64,000 bases of DNA from Bradyrhizobium lablabi (GCF_900141755.1 NZ_LT670844.1:2294001-2358000), one strand, 5' to 3'. Positions 18,260 through 27,695 are shown, counted from the stretch's first letter. The notes: generated by a model from the sequence alone, not told the origin. Translations and numbers: made by a program.

Positions 18260-19582
18260 TCAGAAGCCCTCGCGAAGCCATCGTCCGACTTTTCCGAAAT
18301 AGCCGTCAGTCCCTGTCCTCAGCTGCCGCGTATGCCGCGGTTCGACATGTTCAAGATGAGCGTATTGCGGGTAGACCAGAAGGCCCGTGGGAACCGCGAA
18401 CGAAGCGCTCTTGGCCTCGTTGGGCAGCCGGCCAAAGCCGAGCGGACGGCCAAGCCGCACCGGCCGGCCGAGGATCTGGGTTGCAAGCTCGGGGAACCCG
18501 GTGAGCTGCGCCGCGCCCCCGCTCAAGACAATTCGCGCCTTTGGCTCTGCCGCAAAAGGAGAATCCGCGAGGCGGTCCCGGACCATTTCAAAAATCTCCT
18601 CGGCGCGGTGCCGGACGATGTTCACGATCGTGGCGCGGGACACGACCTGAGGAACATCCAGCTCGTTGTCGCCGGTGGTCGGCACGGACATCAACTCACG
18701 CGCGTCGGAACCACCGGTCAGCACGGTGCCATATAACGTCTTGATTCGCTCGGCATCCGCAATGCATGCGCTCAAGCCCCGCGCAAGATCCATGGTGATG
18801 TGGTGGCCGCCGACCGAAAACCCGCTGGCGTGGACGAAGCGGCCGCCGGAATAGGTCGCGATCGTGGTGGTTCCGGCGCCCATCTCCACCACGGCGGCGC
18901 CGAGATCGGCTTCATCGTCGGTCAGGACCGACAACCCCGCCACATAGGGGCTCGCCGCCATGGCTTCGACATTGAGATGGCAGCGCTCGACCACCAGCAT
19001 CAGATTCTTGGCAACCGTGGCATCCGAGGTGACGACGTTCATGTCGACGCCGAATTGCCGCGCTACCATGCCGCGGGGATCGCGGATGCCCTTGACGCCG
19101 TCGAGCGCGTAGCCGACCGGCAGCGCGTGCAGCACGGTGCGGCCCGCGCCGGTGGCGTGGCGCATGCCGGTCGAGGTGACGCGGCTGACATCGGCCGAGG
19201 TGACGGCGCCGCCGCGAATATCGGAGGCGGCCTCGATCAATTGGCCATGCAGCCGGCCGCCGGAAACCGAAAGCAGCACGGATTCGACCCGGACCTTAGC
19301 CATCCGTTCGGCCTCGGCCACCGCCTGACGCACCGCCTGCTCGCATTCGGCGAGATCGACCACCGCGCCGGCCTTGACGCCGCGCGACTGGATCTGGCTG
19401 TAGCCGATCAATTCGACGGCATGGCTGCGGCCGCGCAGCGCATCGCTCGGCGGGCACGGTTTTAGCCGCGCGATCATGCAGGCGATCTTGCTGGTGCCGA
19501 TGTCGAGCGACGCCACCAGCGCGGTGCGCTTCTGCGGCATCGGGCGCGTCTTCGGCGTCTGGTTGCGGTCAAGGCCGGTCAT
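18260..19582 (-). CDS. ftsA: Cell division protein FtsA
   Basis: 440 residues, actin-like ATPase that tethers FtsZ to the membrane. The phosphate-binding motif is LDIGTSKIACMIA near residue 27-39; the SHS2 (1C) domain follows, then the second phosphate/adenosine loops VEMGAGTTTIATYSGG and VLSGGAAQLTGFPELA. The C-terminal KVGRWLREGF is the amphipathic membrane-targeting helix. ATG overlaps the ftsQ stop by four bases (ATGA at 19579-19582), so the two are coupled. Length is normal for the alphaproteobacterial version. Confidence 0.96.
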   Translation of the reverse strand: MTGLDRNQTPKTRPMPQKRTALVASLDIGTSKIACMIARLKPCPPSDALRGRSHAVELIGYSQIQSRGVKAGAVVDLAECEQAVRQAVAEAERMAKVRVESVLLSVSGGRLHGQLIEAASDIRGGAVTSADVSRVTSTGMRHATGAGRTVLHALPVGYALDGVKGIRDPRGMVARQFGVDMNVVTSDATVAKNLMLVVERCHLNVEAMAASPYVAGLSVLTDDEADLGAAVVEMGAGTTTIATYSGGRFVHASGFSVGGHHITMDLARGLSACIADAERIKTLYGTVLTGGSDARELMSVPTTGDNELDVPQVVSRATIVNIVRHRAEEIFEMVRDRLADSPFAAEPKARIVLSGGAAQLTGFPELATQILGRPVRLGRPLGFGRLPNEAKSASFAVPTGLLVYPQYAHLEHVEPRHTRQLRTGTDGYFGKVGRWLREGF

Positions 19583-20562
19583 GCATCACCGGCCTTCTTC
19601 TTCGATTTCTTGTCCTTGAACAATTCTTCGCGGGCTTTCGCCGCCTCGTCGGACAATTGCACCGTCAGCCGGTCCGGCAGGCGCATGTCGACGGCGACGA
19701 TGTCGCGCGAGAACAGCTTCTCTTCCTTGTCGAGCCTGCTCAGGCTCGCCAGCGCGTTGCCGACGTCGTTTTCCGGCAGGCGGATATCGAGACCGTCCTT
19801 GAGCCGCAGGTTCCAGCGCCGCTCGCCGACGAAGATCACCGCCTTGGTGACGGAGTTCACTTGCGGATAGCGGGCGAGCAGCGCCAGGAAATCGCGCGCG
19901 CGGGTCTCGGCGCCCTTGCCGACCACCAGCGGCAGCGAAAGGAACCGGCGCGAGACGTAGGGCTCGAGCACCGCGCCATCATCCGCAATCACCGAGAGCC
20001 GGCCATCCTGCTGCCATAGCGCGAATGCCGTGCGCTCGACGATGTCGATCTGGAGCTGACCGGGATAGAATTTCAGCACGGTGGCGTCGGCGATCCAGGG
20101 ATTGGCCTTCAGCTTGTCGCGCACGGTCGCGGCATCGAGGAACAACAGCGACGAGCGGCCATTGACGCCGCCCGTCGCGAGCACCTCGTCCTGGGTCAAT
20201 TGCTTGCGGCCGTTGATGGCGACGGTAGTGATGCGAAATCCGACGGAATTGGCGATCGCGTTGCGGGTGTCGCTCAAGGCCGAGGTTAGTTCCTCGAGAT
20301 GGCCGCCTTTGACGACGCCGAAGCCTGTGCTGCCGAGCAGGATCAGCACGGTCGCGGCGATGCCGGCGCGGCGCGGGATATAGCGTTCGATCATCGCGAT
20401 CAGCCGGTGCGGCGGTTCGCGCTCGAGTGATGGACCGGTTACGACACGCTTTGACGCCAGCCACTCGCGCAGCAGCATGCCCGCGCCGATGGCGGCGGCT
20501 TTCAGGTCAGTTTGGGGCCTCGGCGATCTCAGCGACCGAGCGAGGCGTCCTGCACCATCCAT
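19579..20562 (-). CDS. ftsQ: Cell division protein FtsQ
   Basis: 327 residues, a single-pass inner-membrane protein linking early and late division proteins. The N-terminal ~65 residues are cytoplasmic and basic; the membrane segment is AGIAATVLILLGSTGFGVV. The POTRA domain follows (FRITTVAINGRKQLTQDEVL), then the beta domain (about 150-290). The C-terminal tail ends in a lysine-rich KDKKSKKKAGDA. The start at 20562 has no strong ribosome site, and a later start is possible. It is followed by ftsA with a 4-bp overlap. Upstream lies an unusual 585-bp gap before ddl. Confidence 0.93.
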   Translation of the reverse strand: MDGAGRLARSLRSPRPQTDLKAAAIGAGMLLREWLASKRVVTGPSLEREPPHRLIAMIERYIPRRAGIAATVLILLGSTGFGVVKGGHLEELTSALSDTRNAIANSVGFRITTVAINGRKQLTQDEVLATGGVNGRSSLLFLDAATVRDKLKANPWIADATVLKFYPGQLQIDIVERTAFALWQQDGRLSVIADDGAVLEPYVSRRFLSLPLVVGKGAETRARDFLALLARYPQVNSVTKAVIFVGERRWNLRLKDGLDIRLPENDVGNALASLSRLDKEEKLFSRDIVAVDMRLPDRLTVQLSDEAAKAREELFKDKKSKKKAGDA

Positions 20563-21147
20563 TGCACGAGCTCGTCAAAAGTTGCGCCCGCAAAAGCTTT
20601 GCGAGTTCCGGCACATATGACGTCTCGGTCATGCCGGGCTGGTGCCGACCTCAAGTCAGAGGAGGCCACCCGTTCCCTCGATGCGGTCGTCGAAGCGGAA
20701 ATCCGCAACAGCTCACGCCCCGGCAGCCAAGCGCCACATGCGCCGCCAGCGTTAACCTTCGGACTTCCTGGTAAACAAAGTGTAAATTAGGTCTGAGCAG
20801 GGTGCGTTTTGGCCCGCTTTCTGAGTAGTTTGGCTCGAAATGTTAAAATTTTACTAATGGAACAATTTCGATGCCATTGGCGGCTTCCCTTGTCGAAGGC
20901 GAGGGAGATATTTACGACTGAGCAGCGGTAGACGAATTTGGGGCCTCACAGGGATGGGATGAAGGATGCGGCCATTGAATCGGCGGCTTCCATGAGCACG
21001 GGACCGCGCCACTTTATCCTCCAGGCCCTTGACCCCGATCATGGCAGTCCCGTGCTTGAGGCCATGTTACTCGTCACCGACCTCGAAGACCTTCGACCCC
21101 TGCTCGACATTGATGCCAGTGACGCAGGACCCCGTTAAGGCCCAGCC
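20563..21147. other. 585-bp non-coding gap between ddl and ftsQ
   Basis: This is the longest gene-free space within the dcw block. It contains an AT-rich stretch (GTGTAAATTAGG at about 20779 and AAAATTTTACTAATGGAACA at 20844) and possibly a separate promoter for ftsQAZ. A plus-strand frame of about 59 codons (ATG at 20959, MKDAAIESAASMSTGPRHFI) exists but has no recognisable family and runs against all neighbours, so I do not call it as a gene. Confidence 0.4.
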
Positions 21148-22143
21148 CTACTTCTGCGCGCGCTTTACCGCCAAGGCGATCTGGTCTTGCAGGAAATCAA
21201 CAAAATCGATGCCCTTGGCCTTGAGCGCCTTCGGATAGAGCGAGGCCTTGGTCAGGCCCGGCAGGGTATTGGTTTCGAGATAAACGAGACCCTTGGCCGA
21301 GACGATGAAGTCCGAGCGGGAATAGCCGCCGCACGACATCGCCTTGTGCGCCCGCAGCGCCTGGTCCATCAACTGCGCGGTGATTTCGGGCGCGAAGCGT
21401 CCGGGGCAGATCTCCTGGGTCGCTTTGGCCAGATATTTCGCCCGATAGTCGAACCCGAACCCGCCCTCTGCCGGAATGATCTCGATCGGCGGCAGCGCGA
21501 TCACCGAACCGTCCAACTGCTCCAGCACGCCGCAGGTCGCCTCTGTCCCTGCAATGAACGGTTCAATCACATATTCTTCCGTGTTGGCCGCGCGACGAAC
21601 GGCGGCAAGATCCTGTGTCGCGTTGACGAAGATCAGGCCGTAGCTCGAGCCGTCGCGCGCCGGCTTGGCAATCAGCTTGCCGTATTCGGCCAGCGCCGTC
21701 TCGAGCTCTTCCAGCGCCACGCCTTTCGGCGCCTTCACGCCCGCGATCTCGGCAAAGCGTTTTGCTGCGATCTTGTCGAAGGCGAGGTGCGACGACGCCG
21801 AACTGGAGCCGGTGAACGGAATCCCGCGCCCTTCGCACATCGCCTGCAGCTCGCCGTTCTCCGCCATGCCGCCGTGCAGGCCGAGCACCAGGAGGCGATC
21901 TTCGGATTTTGCGATATCGAGCGCCTGTTCGATCCGGCCGATGCTGGGCGCGCCTGATTTGAACGGGTCCTCGAATGGCCGCGAATGGTTTTCAAGCAGC
22001 TGGGGCTGCGTTGCGTGCACGGTGTCATCGACATCCCAGAACCACAAATCGGCGTCAGGCAGCGCCGCATGCAGCGCCTGCGCGCTCGCCACCGAAACCA
22101 GCCGCTCCTTGTTGGTGCCGCCGAAAAGAATGGTAATCCGCAT
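21148..22143 (-). CDS. ddl: D-alanine--D-alanine ligase (divergent)
   Basis: 331 residues, ATP-grasp ligase joining two D-alanines for the peptidoglycan pentapeptide. The start MRITILFGGTNKERLVSVAS matches the family's FGGxSxEHxVS pattern in altered form. Other motifs: LHGGMAENGELQ (usual LHGxxGEDGxxQ), GSSSASSHLAFDKIAAKRF, YSRSDFIV and the metal-binding LETNTLPGLTKASLYPK. The changes from the standard residues show a divergent member, but the position between murB and ftsQ is the standard place of ddlB. The upstream space holds a GTCAT-type repeat. Confidence 0.88.
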   Translation of the reverse strand: MRITILFGGTNKERLVSVASAQALHAALPDADLWFWDVDDTVHATQPQLLENHSRPFEDPFKSGAPSIGRIEQALDIAKSEDRLLVLGLHGGMAENGELQAMCEGRGIPFTGSSSASSHLAFDKIAAKRFAEIAGVKAPKGVALEELETALAEYGKLIAKPARDGSSYGLIFVNATQDLAAVRRAANTEEYVIEPFIAGTEATCGVLEQLDGSVIALPPIEIIPAEGGFGFDYRAKYLAKATQEICPGRFAPEITAQLMDQALRAHKAMSCGGYSRSDFIVSAKGLVYLETNTLPGLTKASLYPKALKAKGIDFVDFLQDQIALAVKRAQK

Positions 22144-22163
22144 CAGTTTTGTTCCGCTGTTTC

Positions 22164-22255
22164 GTCATTCCGGGATGCACCGAAGGTGCAGACCCGGAAT
22201 CTTTCTCCGTATCACCTGAGATTCCGGGTTCGCGCTACGCGCGCCCCGGAATGAC
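22164..22255. repeat. GTCATTCCGGG-type repeat between murB and ddl
   Basis: Starts GTCATTCCGGGATG and ends CGCCCCGGAATGAC, with GAGATTCCGGGTTCGCGCTA inside. Variant of the element at 4156-4233. It fills the gap between two essential genes that are transcribed together. Confidence 0.85.
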
Positions 22256-22257
22256 GA

Positions 22258-23178
22258 CTACCTTGGAATCCCGATCCGCTTGATCTCCCAGTGTAGCTCG
22301 ATTCCACTAATTTCCATTACCCGCGCGCGCACCGTCTCGCCCAGGGTTTCGATATCATGGCCGGTCGCGGCCCCCGTATTGATCAGGAAATTGCAATGCA
22401 TCTCCGACACCTGCGCGCCGCCGAGGCGCAAGCCCCGGCAGCCGGCGGCATCGATCAGCTTCCAGGCGCTATTTCCCGGTGGATTCTTGAAGGTCGAGCC
22501 GCCGGTCTTTTCGCGGATCGGCTGCGCGGTTTCGCGGTGGGTTTGCACCTCGTTCATCCGCGCCCGGATCGCCTCGGGCGCAGCAGGCGCCCCGCGAAAC
22601 CGCGCGGAAGTAAAGATGATGGAAGGATCGACGCCGCTGTTGCGGTAGACGAATTTCATATCGGCATTGGTAAACGTGTGTTTCTTGCCGTCGCGGCTGA
22701 CGCCGGTGGCGCCAAGAAGGACATCCCTGGTTTCGCTGCCATTAGCGCCGGCATTCATGCGCAGCGCGCCGCCGATGGTGCCGGGAATGCCGAAGAAAAA
22801 TTCGAGCCCTGCAAGATTGGCCGCCGCCGCCGTTTCCGCCACGCGCTTGTCGAGCGCCGCCGCGCCGGCGCTGACGATATCGTCTTGTGTGCCGGTCTCA
22901 CCAAAGCCGCGCGGTGAGAGCCTGATCACCACCCCCGGCATGCCGCCATCGCGCACGATCAAATTGGAGCCGACGCCGACGACATAGAGGGGAAGCTGTT
23001 CCGGCAAATGCGCGAGGAAATAGGCCAGATCGTCTTCATCCATTGGGGTGAACAGCACCTGCGCCGGGCCGCCGACCCGAAACCAGGTCAGTTCGGCGAG
23101 CGACTGGTTCGCCAACAAACGCCCGCGCAAGTCCGGCATCGCGGCTTTGAGGTCGGGCGTGATGTCAGGAAACGTCAT
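22258..23178 (-). CDS. murB: UDP-N-acetylenolpyruvoylglucosamine reductase
   Basis: 306 residues from the ATG at 23178 ([20 protein letters not shown]); an ATG six codons upstream is also possible. MurB reduces UDP-GlcNAc-enolpyruvate to UDP-MurNAc with NADPH and FAD. FAD-binding motifs: [11 protein letters not shown] (about 34), [13 protein letters not shown] and [18 protein letters not shown]. The catalytic serine lies in GGSTFKNP and the C-terminal [19 protein letters not shown] is typical of type II enzymes. The gene follows murC in the usual order, but a repeat-bounded GIY-YIG gene on the other strand sits in between. Confidence 0.96.
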   Translation of the reverse strand: MTFPDITPDLKAAMPDLRGRLLANQSLAELTWFRVGGPAQVLFTPMDEDDLAYFLAHLPEQLPLYVVGVGSNLIVRDGGMPGVVIRLSPRGFGETGTQDDIVSAGAAALDKRVAETAAAANLAGLEFFFGIPGTIGGALRMNAGANGSETRDVLLGATGVSRDGKKHTFTNADMKFVYRNSGVDPSIIFTSARFRGAPAAPEAIRARMNEVQTHRETAQPIREKTGGSTFKNPPGNSAWKLIDAAGCRGLRLGGAQVSEMHCNFLINTGAATGHDIETLGETVRARVMEISGIELHWEIKRIGIPR

Positions 23179-23203
23179 GCGAGCGCGCCATAGCATCTAA
23201 TTT

Positions 23204-23578
23204 CGTCATGGCCGGGCTTGTCCCGGCCATCCACGTCTTGCACTTTCTCAGTATGGCAGGCGGGTACGTTTATTTTCTGACCAATCGACCCAACGGCATC
23301 CTCTATGTTGGCGTGACGAACGACCTCGTTCGCCGCAGCTTCGAACATCGCTCCGGATTCGTCGATGGCTTCACCAAGCGGTACGGGCTGAAGCGACTGG
23401 TCTATTTCGAAAAATTCGATGACATCCGTGATGCCATTCAGCGCGAGCACAACATCAAGCATTGGCCGCGCTCCTGGAAGGTCCGAAAGATTGTCGTCGA
23501 TAATCCTAATTGGGACGACCTTTATCCGACGATAGCGCAGTAAAGACGTGGATGGCCGGGACAAGCCCGGCCATGACG
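23204..23578. mobile_element. Hairpin repeat element with a GIY-YIG gene in its loop
   Basis: A 36-bp inverted repeat (left arm 23204-23239, right arm 23543-23578, identical over all 36 bases) brackets a single gene. Each arm begins CGTCATGGCCGGGCTTGTCC at the outer end and is itself a hairpin. The GIY-YIG stop codon overlaps the right arm by one base, so gene and arms form one unit. A shorter element of the same family without a gene lies at 27600-27688 (17-base loop). No target duplication is evident. Confidence 0.75.
23253..23543 (+). CDS. GIY-YIG domain endonuclease-like protein
   Basis: 96 residues from the ATG at 23253 (an upstream frame runs back into the repeat arm). The GIY-YIG nuclease core is clear: GGYVYFLTNRPNGILYVGVT supplies the two motif strands (VYF and LYVG), followed by the conserved Arg and Glu-containing helix region (DLVRRSFEHRSG, then FTKRYGLKRLVYFEKFDD) and the final EHNIKHWPRSWK. 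It belongs to the small stand-alone YhbQ/UvrC-N-like group with no extra DNA-binding domain. It is the only plus-strand gene inside the minus-strand dcw operon, between murC and murB, and lies within a 36-bp inverted repeat. Nuclease activity is inferred from the fold. Confidence 0.88.
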   Translation: MAGGYVYFLTNRPNGILYVGVTNDLVRRSFEHRSGFVDGFTKRYGLKRLVYFEKFDDIRDAIQREHNIKHWPRSWKVRKIVVDNPNWDDLYPTIAQ

Positions 23579-23599
23579 AGCCTAGGCACTGTGAACCCA

Positions 23600-25003
23600 T
23601 CATCCCAGCGCCTTCAATTCGCCCGGCAGGGCATAGGCCCATTGCGTGATGTTGCCGGCGCCGAGACAGACGACGAAATCGCCGGGGCCGGCGATGCCGT
23701 GAACCACGCGCGCGAGGTCGGCCGACTTCTGCAGCGGGATCACTTCGCGATGGCCGTGCGCGCGCAACCCCAAGACAAAATGGTCGCGGTCGATGCCCGC
23801 AATCGGCGTCTCGCCGGCCGGATAGACTTCGGCGACGACAACGGTATCGGCATCGTTGAAGCAGGTGCAAAATTCCTCGAACAGCGATTGCAGGCGGGTG
23901 AAGCGATGCGGCTGCACCACGGCGACGATCTTGCCGTTGGTGGATTCCCGCGCCGCCTTCAACACCGCCGCGATCTCGACCGGATGATGGCCGTAATCGT
24001 CGATGATGGTGGCACCGTTCCATTCACCGGTCTTGGTGAAGCGCCGCTTGACGCCGCCAAAGCCCGCGATGGCCTTGCGGATGGCGTCGTCGGAAAGTCC
24101 GAGCTCGTGCGCGACCGCGATCGCCGCGGTCGCGTTCGATGCATTATGCCGCCCCGGCATCGGCAACAGGATGTCGGCGATCTCATGCGTGGCATCGGTC
24201 TTGCGGTTGCGGAACACGACCTTGAATTTCGAGCCGCCGCCCATCGGCGCGAGGTCCATCAGCCGCGCGTCGGCCTGCGGATTTTCGCCATAGGTGATGA
24301 TGCGGCGATCCTCGATCTTGCCGACGAGGGTCTGCACGACGGGATGATCGATGCACATCACCGCAAAACCGTAGAACGGCACGTTCTCGACAAAATTACG
24401 AAACGCGTCCTGCACGGCGTCGAAGGTCTTGAAATGGTCGAGGTGCTCGGGGTCGACATTGGTGACGATCGCGACATCGGCCGGCAATTTCAAAAATGTG
24501 CCGTCGCTCTCGTCGGCCTCGACCACCATCCACTCGCCGGCCCCTAACCGCGCGTTGGTACCATAGGCATTGATGATGCCGCCATTGATCACGGTGGGGT
24601 CGAGGTCGCCGGCGTCGAGCAACGCCGCGACCATCGAGGTCGTGGTGGTCTTGCCATGGGTGCCGGCGATGGCGACGCAGCTTTTGAGCCGCATCAACTC
24701 GGCCAGCATTTCGGCGCGGCGCACCACCGGGATGCGCTGGGCGCGGGCCGCCATCAATTCGGGATTGTCGCGCTTGATCGCGGTCGACACCACAAGCACA
24801 TCGGCGCCGGCGACGTTTTCCGCTTTGTGGCCGACGGTAATCTTGATGCCCTTGTCGCGCAGCCGGCCGACATTGGCGCTCTCCGACGCATCCGAGCCCT
24901 GCACGGTGTAGCCGAGATTGCACAGGACCTCGGCGATGCCGCTCATGCCGATGCCACCGATCCCGACGAAGTGGATGGGTCCGATCTCGCGCGGCAGTCT
25001 CAT
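23600..25003 (-). CDS. murC: UDP-N-acetylmuramate--L-alanine ligase
   Basis: 467 residues. MurC adds L-alanine to UDP-MurNAc, the first of the Mur ligase steps. N-terminal UDP-binding Rossmann motif [17 protein letters not shown] (11-27), ATP loop GTHGKTTT (114-121), and the later [23 protein letters not shown] and NVDPEHLDH motifs give the complete three-domain Mur ligase. The C-terminal domain holds [10 protein letters not shown]. It is co-oriented with murG upstream and murB downstream, but each neighbour gap carries a repeat element. Confidence 0.97.
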   Translation of the reverse strand: MRLPREIGPIHFVGIGGIGMSGIAEVLCNLGYTVQGSDASESANVGRLRDKGIKITVGHKAENVAGADVLVVSTAIKRDNPELMAARAQRIPVVRRAEMLAELMRLKSCVAIAGTHGKTTTTSMVAALLDAGDLDPTVINGGIINAYGTNARLGAGEWMVVEADESDGTFLKLPADVAIVTNVDPEHLDHFKTFDAVQDAFRNFVENVPFYGFAVMCIDHPVVQTLVGKIEDRRIITYGENPQADARLMDLAPMGGGSKFKVVFRNRKTDATHEIADILLPMPGRHNASNATAAIAVAHELGLSDDAIRKAIAGFGGVKRRFTKTGEWNGATIIDDYGHHPVEIAAVLKAARESTNGKIVAVVQPHRFTRLQSLFEEFCTCFNDADTVVVAEVYPAGETPIAGIDRDHFVLGLRAHGHREVIPLQKSADLARVVHGIAGPGDFVVCLGAGNITQWAYALPGELKALG

Positions 25004-25020
25004 GGTTGCTTCCCCAAGGC

Positions 25021-25119
25021 GTCATCGTCCGCGAAAGCGGACGATCCAGTATTCCGCGAAGCCCGCGATTCAGATCGGCTGCGCAGAGTACTGGATGCCC
25101 CGCTTTCGCGGGGCATGAC
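25021..25119. repeat. GTCATCGTCCGCGAAAGCGG-type repeat between murG and murC
   Basis: Left hairpin CGTCCGCGAAAGCGGACG, right hairpin CCCCGCTTTCGCGGGG ending in CATGAC, with GATCCAGTATTCC and AGTACTGGATG as the inner arms. Variant of the repeats at 6523-6623 and 53415-53515. Confidence 0.85.
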
Positions 25120-25143
25120 AAGGGCAATTTTGCCCGCAATGGC

Positions 25144-26244
25144 CTAGATTCCGGCCACTTTCACTACCAGATCGGCCAGCCGCTCGGCGGCATCGAGCCG
25201 GCCCACGGTGCGGGCGCCGGCCGCCATGGCAGCGAGCCGGGCCGGCTCGGCCGCCAAGCCTGAGATTTCCGCGGCCAGGCGGTCGGGGGTGAAGTCGGCT
25301 TGCGTTATCCGCAGCGCGCCAGCCGCCTGCGCCAGCACACCGGCATTGGCGAACTGGTCCTGGTCGATCGAACCGGGCAGCGGCACCAGGATCGAGGGGC
25401 GGCCGATGGCGCCGAGTTCGGCGACGGTTCCCGCGCCGGATCGCGACACCACCAGCTGGCTCGACGCCAGCCGCGCCGGCAGATCGGGGAAGAATGGCGC
25501 GAGCTCGGCGTTGATCTTGAGCCGGTCATAGACTGCGCGCACCCGCGCCATATCCTCCTGGCGCACTTGCTGGGTCAGGACCAACCTGCTCCACAGCGAC
25601 GGCTCCAGCCGCTCGATCGCGCCGGGCACGATGTCGGCCATCACGCGCGCGCCCTGGCTGCCGCCGACCACCAATAGCCGCAGCGGGCCGGCCGGGTCCG
25701 GGGTGACGAATTTCACCGCAGCCGCCGCCAGGATCGCCGGCCGCATCGGGGTGCCGACGGCGGTCGTTTTCGGCGCCAGCGCCGGATCGCGATCCAGCAC
25801 GCCCGGCAGCGAGGTCGCGATCGCGCTGACGCGGCTCGACAAAAAACGGTTGGCACGGCCGAGCACAGCATTGGCCTCATGAATGATGCCGGGCACGCCA
25901 AAAAACCGCGCCGCGATCAGCGGCGGCACCGTCGGATAACCGCCGAAGCCGACCACGGCCGCGGGTCTTGATCGGCGCATCAGGTTGAATGACACGACGG
26001 CGCCGGCGGCGAGCATCATTCCGGTATAAGCGAGCGACCACGGCGTGCGGCTGCGCACGGTCTCGCTCGGCACCACATCGATCATGTCCCTGGTAAATAG
26101 TCCGCTGTAGCGCAGCGCGCGCGCATCGGTCGCAAGCCGCACGCGAAAGCCCCGCTTGATCAGCTCGACGCCCAGCGCCTCGGCGGGAAACAGATGGCCG
26201 CCGGTGCCGCCCGCGGCGAGCTGAATGAGAGGCGAAGAGTCCAT
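25144..26244 (-). CDS. murG: Lipid II synthase MurG (GlcNAc transferase)
   Basis: 366 residues from the ATG at 26244; the frame is open to 26325, but that part lies in a hairpin repeat. MurG transfers GlcNAc from UDP-GlcNAc to lipid I at the inner face of the membrane (GT-B fold, GT28 family). Motifs: the first G-loop LAAGGTGGHLFPA (about 9-21), the second GGYPTVPPL and H-containing IHEANAVLGRAN, the third GGSQGAR, and the donor-binding SRSGAGTVAELGAIGRPSIL with PLPGSIDQDQFANA. It is followed by murC and preceded by ftsW. Confidence 0.97.
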   Translation of the reverse strand: MDSSPLIQLAAGGTGGHLFPAEALGVELIKRGFRVRLATDARALRYSGLFTRDMIDVVPSETVRSRTPWSLAYTGMMLAAGAVVSFNLMRRSRPAAVVGFGGYPTVPPLIAARFFGVPGIIHEANAVLGRANRFLSSRVSAIATSLPGVLDRDPALAPKTTAVGTPMRPAILAAAAVKFVTPDPAGPLRLLVVGGSQGARVMADIVPGAIERLEPSLWSRLVLTQQVRQEDMARVRAVYDRLKINAELAPFFPDLPARLASSQLVVSRSGAGTVAELGAIGRPSILVPLPGSIDQDQFANAGVLAQAAGALRITQADFTPDRLAAEISGLAAEPARLAAMAAGARTVGRLDAAERLADLVVKVAGI

Positions 26245-26272
26245 GGGTCGCGCAATCTGGAGACGAGGAACC

Positions 26273-26329
26273 GTCATTGCGAGGAAGAAAAGAGCTGGAT
26301 TGCTTCGTCGCTTTGCTCCTCGCAATGAC
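26273..26329. repeat. GTCATTGCGAGG-type short repeat between ftsW and murG
   Basis: GTCATTGCGAGGA at the left and GCTCCTCGCAATGAC at the right, 57 bp, with AGCTGGATTGCTTCGTCGCT inside. Only one copy was found in this window, but it shares the GTCAT...ATGAC termini with three other families. Confidence 0.8.
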
Positions 26330-26346
26330 GAAAAGTTACTCCGAGG

Positions 26347-27498
26347 TCAAGCGTAGCTGCGCGCCGCGTTGGCGTCGCCGATCGATTCCATCTCGGTGCG
26401 CGGCCGTTGCCGGGTCAAAGCCAGCATCATGCCGACCCCATAGGCCAATGAGACGATCGAGGAGCCGCCATAGGAGATGAACGGCAGCGTCATGCCCTTG
26501 GCCGGGATCAATTGCAGATTGACCGACATGTTGATCGCCGCCTGCACGCCGAACAAAATGGCAAGGCCGGAGGCGGCAAAGCGCGCAAACATGTCCTCGG
26601 TGGCGTAGGCCCGCGACAGCGCGCGGATCACGATGAAGGCGAACAGCGCCAGCAGCACGAGGCAAAGGATGATGCCGAATTCCTCCGCCGCCACCGCGAA
26701 TACGAAATCGGTGTGGCTGTCCGGCAGGCTGCGTTTGGCAATGCCTTCGCCGGGGCCGAGCCCGAACCAGCCGCCGTTATAAAAGGCCTCCATCGCGGTA
26801 TCGACCTGAAAGGTGTCGCCGGAGGCCGGATTCATGAAGCGCTTGATACGGCCGGCGACGTGCGGCACCAGGAGATAGGCCGCGAACAGTCCGGCGGTCG
26901 CCGCGCCTCCGAGCCCGAGCACCCAGATCATCCGCATGCCCGCGATGAAGAACAGCGCGCCCCACACCATCAGGATCAGCATGGTCTGGCCGAAATCCGG
27001 TTCCATCACCAATAGCGACACCAGCATCATCAACAGCACCAGCGCCATCGAGGTCGCCGGCATTTCCGGCCGCTTGGCCGATTCGGCAAACAGCCACGCC
27101 GCCAGCACCACGAAGGCGGGCTTGGCGGATTCGGAGGCCTGGATGTTGACGCCGATCAGGGTGATCCAGCGCCGCGAGCCCTTGACCTCGGGCCCGATCA
27201 ACAGCGTCACCACGATCAGCGCGATCGAGACCGCGAACACGATCAGCGCGGTGCGGCGGATCTGCCGCGGCGACAGGAACGACACACCGATCATCACAAT
27301 GAAGGAGGGCAACAGAAACAGCACGTGGCGATTGAAGAAATGAAAGGGTTCGAGCCCGATCCGCGTCGCCACCGGCGGGCTCGCCGCAAGTGACAAGATA
27401 ATGCCGGCGAGCATCAGCGCGATAATCGCCGCAAGCTGCAGGCGATCCACGGTCCACCACCATTCGCTAAAGGGGGTGCGTTGTTCACGGGAGATCAT
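26347..27498 (-). CDS. ftsW: Cell division protein FtsW (SEDS glycosyltransferase)
   Basis: 383 residues from the ATG at 27498; a TTG four codons before is possible. FtsW is the septal SEDS peptidoglycan polymerase that works with FtsI. About ten membrane segments; conserved pieces include EPDFGQTML (putative catalytic-region Asp), a loop with GPGEGIAKRSLPDSHTDFVF (SEDS substrate loop) and the C-terminal LPFISYGGSSIVSLAYGVGM signature. Located between murD and murG as is standard. Confidence 0.96.
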   Translation of the reverse strand: MISREQRTPFSEWWWTVDRLQLAAIIALMLAGIILSLAASPPVATRIGLEPFHFFNRHVLFLLPSFIVMIGVSFLSPRQIRRTALIVFAVSIALIVVTLLIGPEVKGSRRWITLIGVNIQASESAKPAFVVLAAWLFAESAKRPEMPATSMALVLLMMLVSLLVMEPDFGQTMLILMVWGALFFIAGMRMIWVLGLGGAATAGLFAAYLLVPHVAGRIKRFMNPASGDTFQVDTAMEAFYNGGWFGLGPGEGIAKRSLPDSHTDFVFAVAAEEFGIILCLVLLALFAFIVIRALSRAYATEDMFARFAASGLAILFGVQAAINMSVNLQLIPAKGMTLPFISYGGSSIVSLAYGVGMMLALTRQRPRTEMESIGDANAARSYA

Positions 27499-27599
27499 GG
27501 GCGGTCCCAAACAGGCGGAGGTTTGCCCATTGGTCGCCTAGGATGGTTTCCAAGGGGTTAATGAATTGGAAATGTTTTGAGTGAGGCGCCCTCTCCACT

Positions 27600-27688
27600 C
27601 GTCATGCCCGGGCTTGTCCCGGGCATCCACGTCTTTGGTGCCAGAAGGAAGGAAGACGTGGATGGCCGGGACAAGCCCGGCCATGACG
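27600..27688. repeat. Empty CGTCATGCCCGGG-type hairpin element between murD and ftsW
   Basis: Left arm 27600-27635 and right arm 27653-27688 match the arms that bracket the GIY-YIG gene at 23204-23578 (two compensating base changes in the left arm, CCCGGG for GCCGGG and its partner). Here the loop is only 17 bases, so this is a gene-free member of the family. Confidence 0.85.
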
Positions 27689-27695
27689 GTGCTAG

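Noticed and set aside
20938..21138. 66-codon plus-strand frame in the gap between ddl and ftsQ
   Set aside because: TTG start, no convincing ribosome site, no family, and opposite to all neighbours.
23204..23578. Target-site duplication around the GIY-YIG element
   Set aside because: The bases outside the two arms (TCTAATTT and AGCCTAGG) do not match, so no duplication can be claimed.
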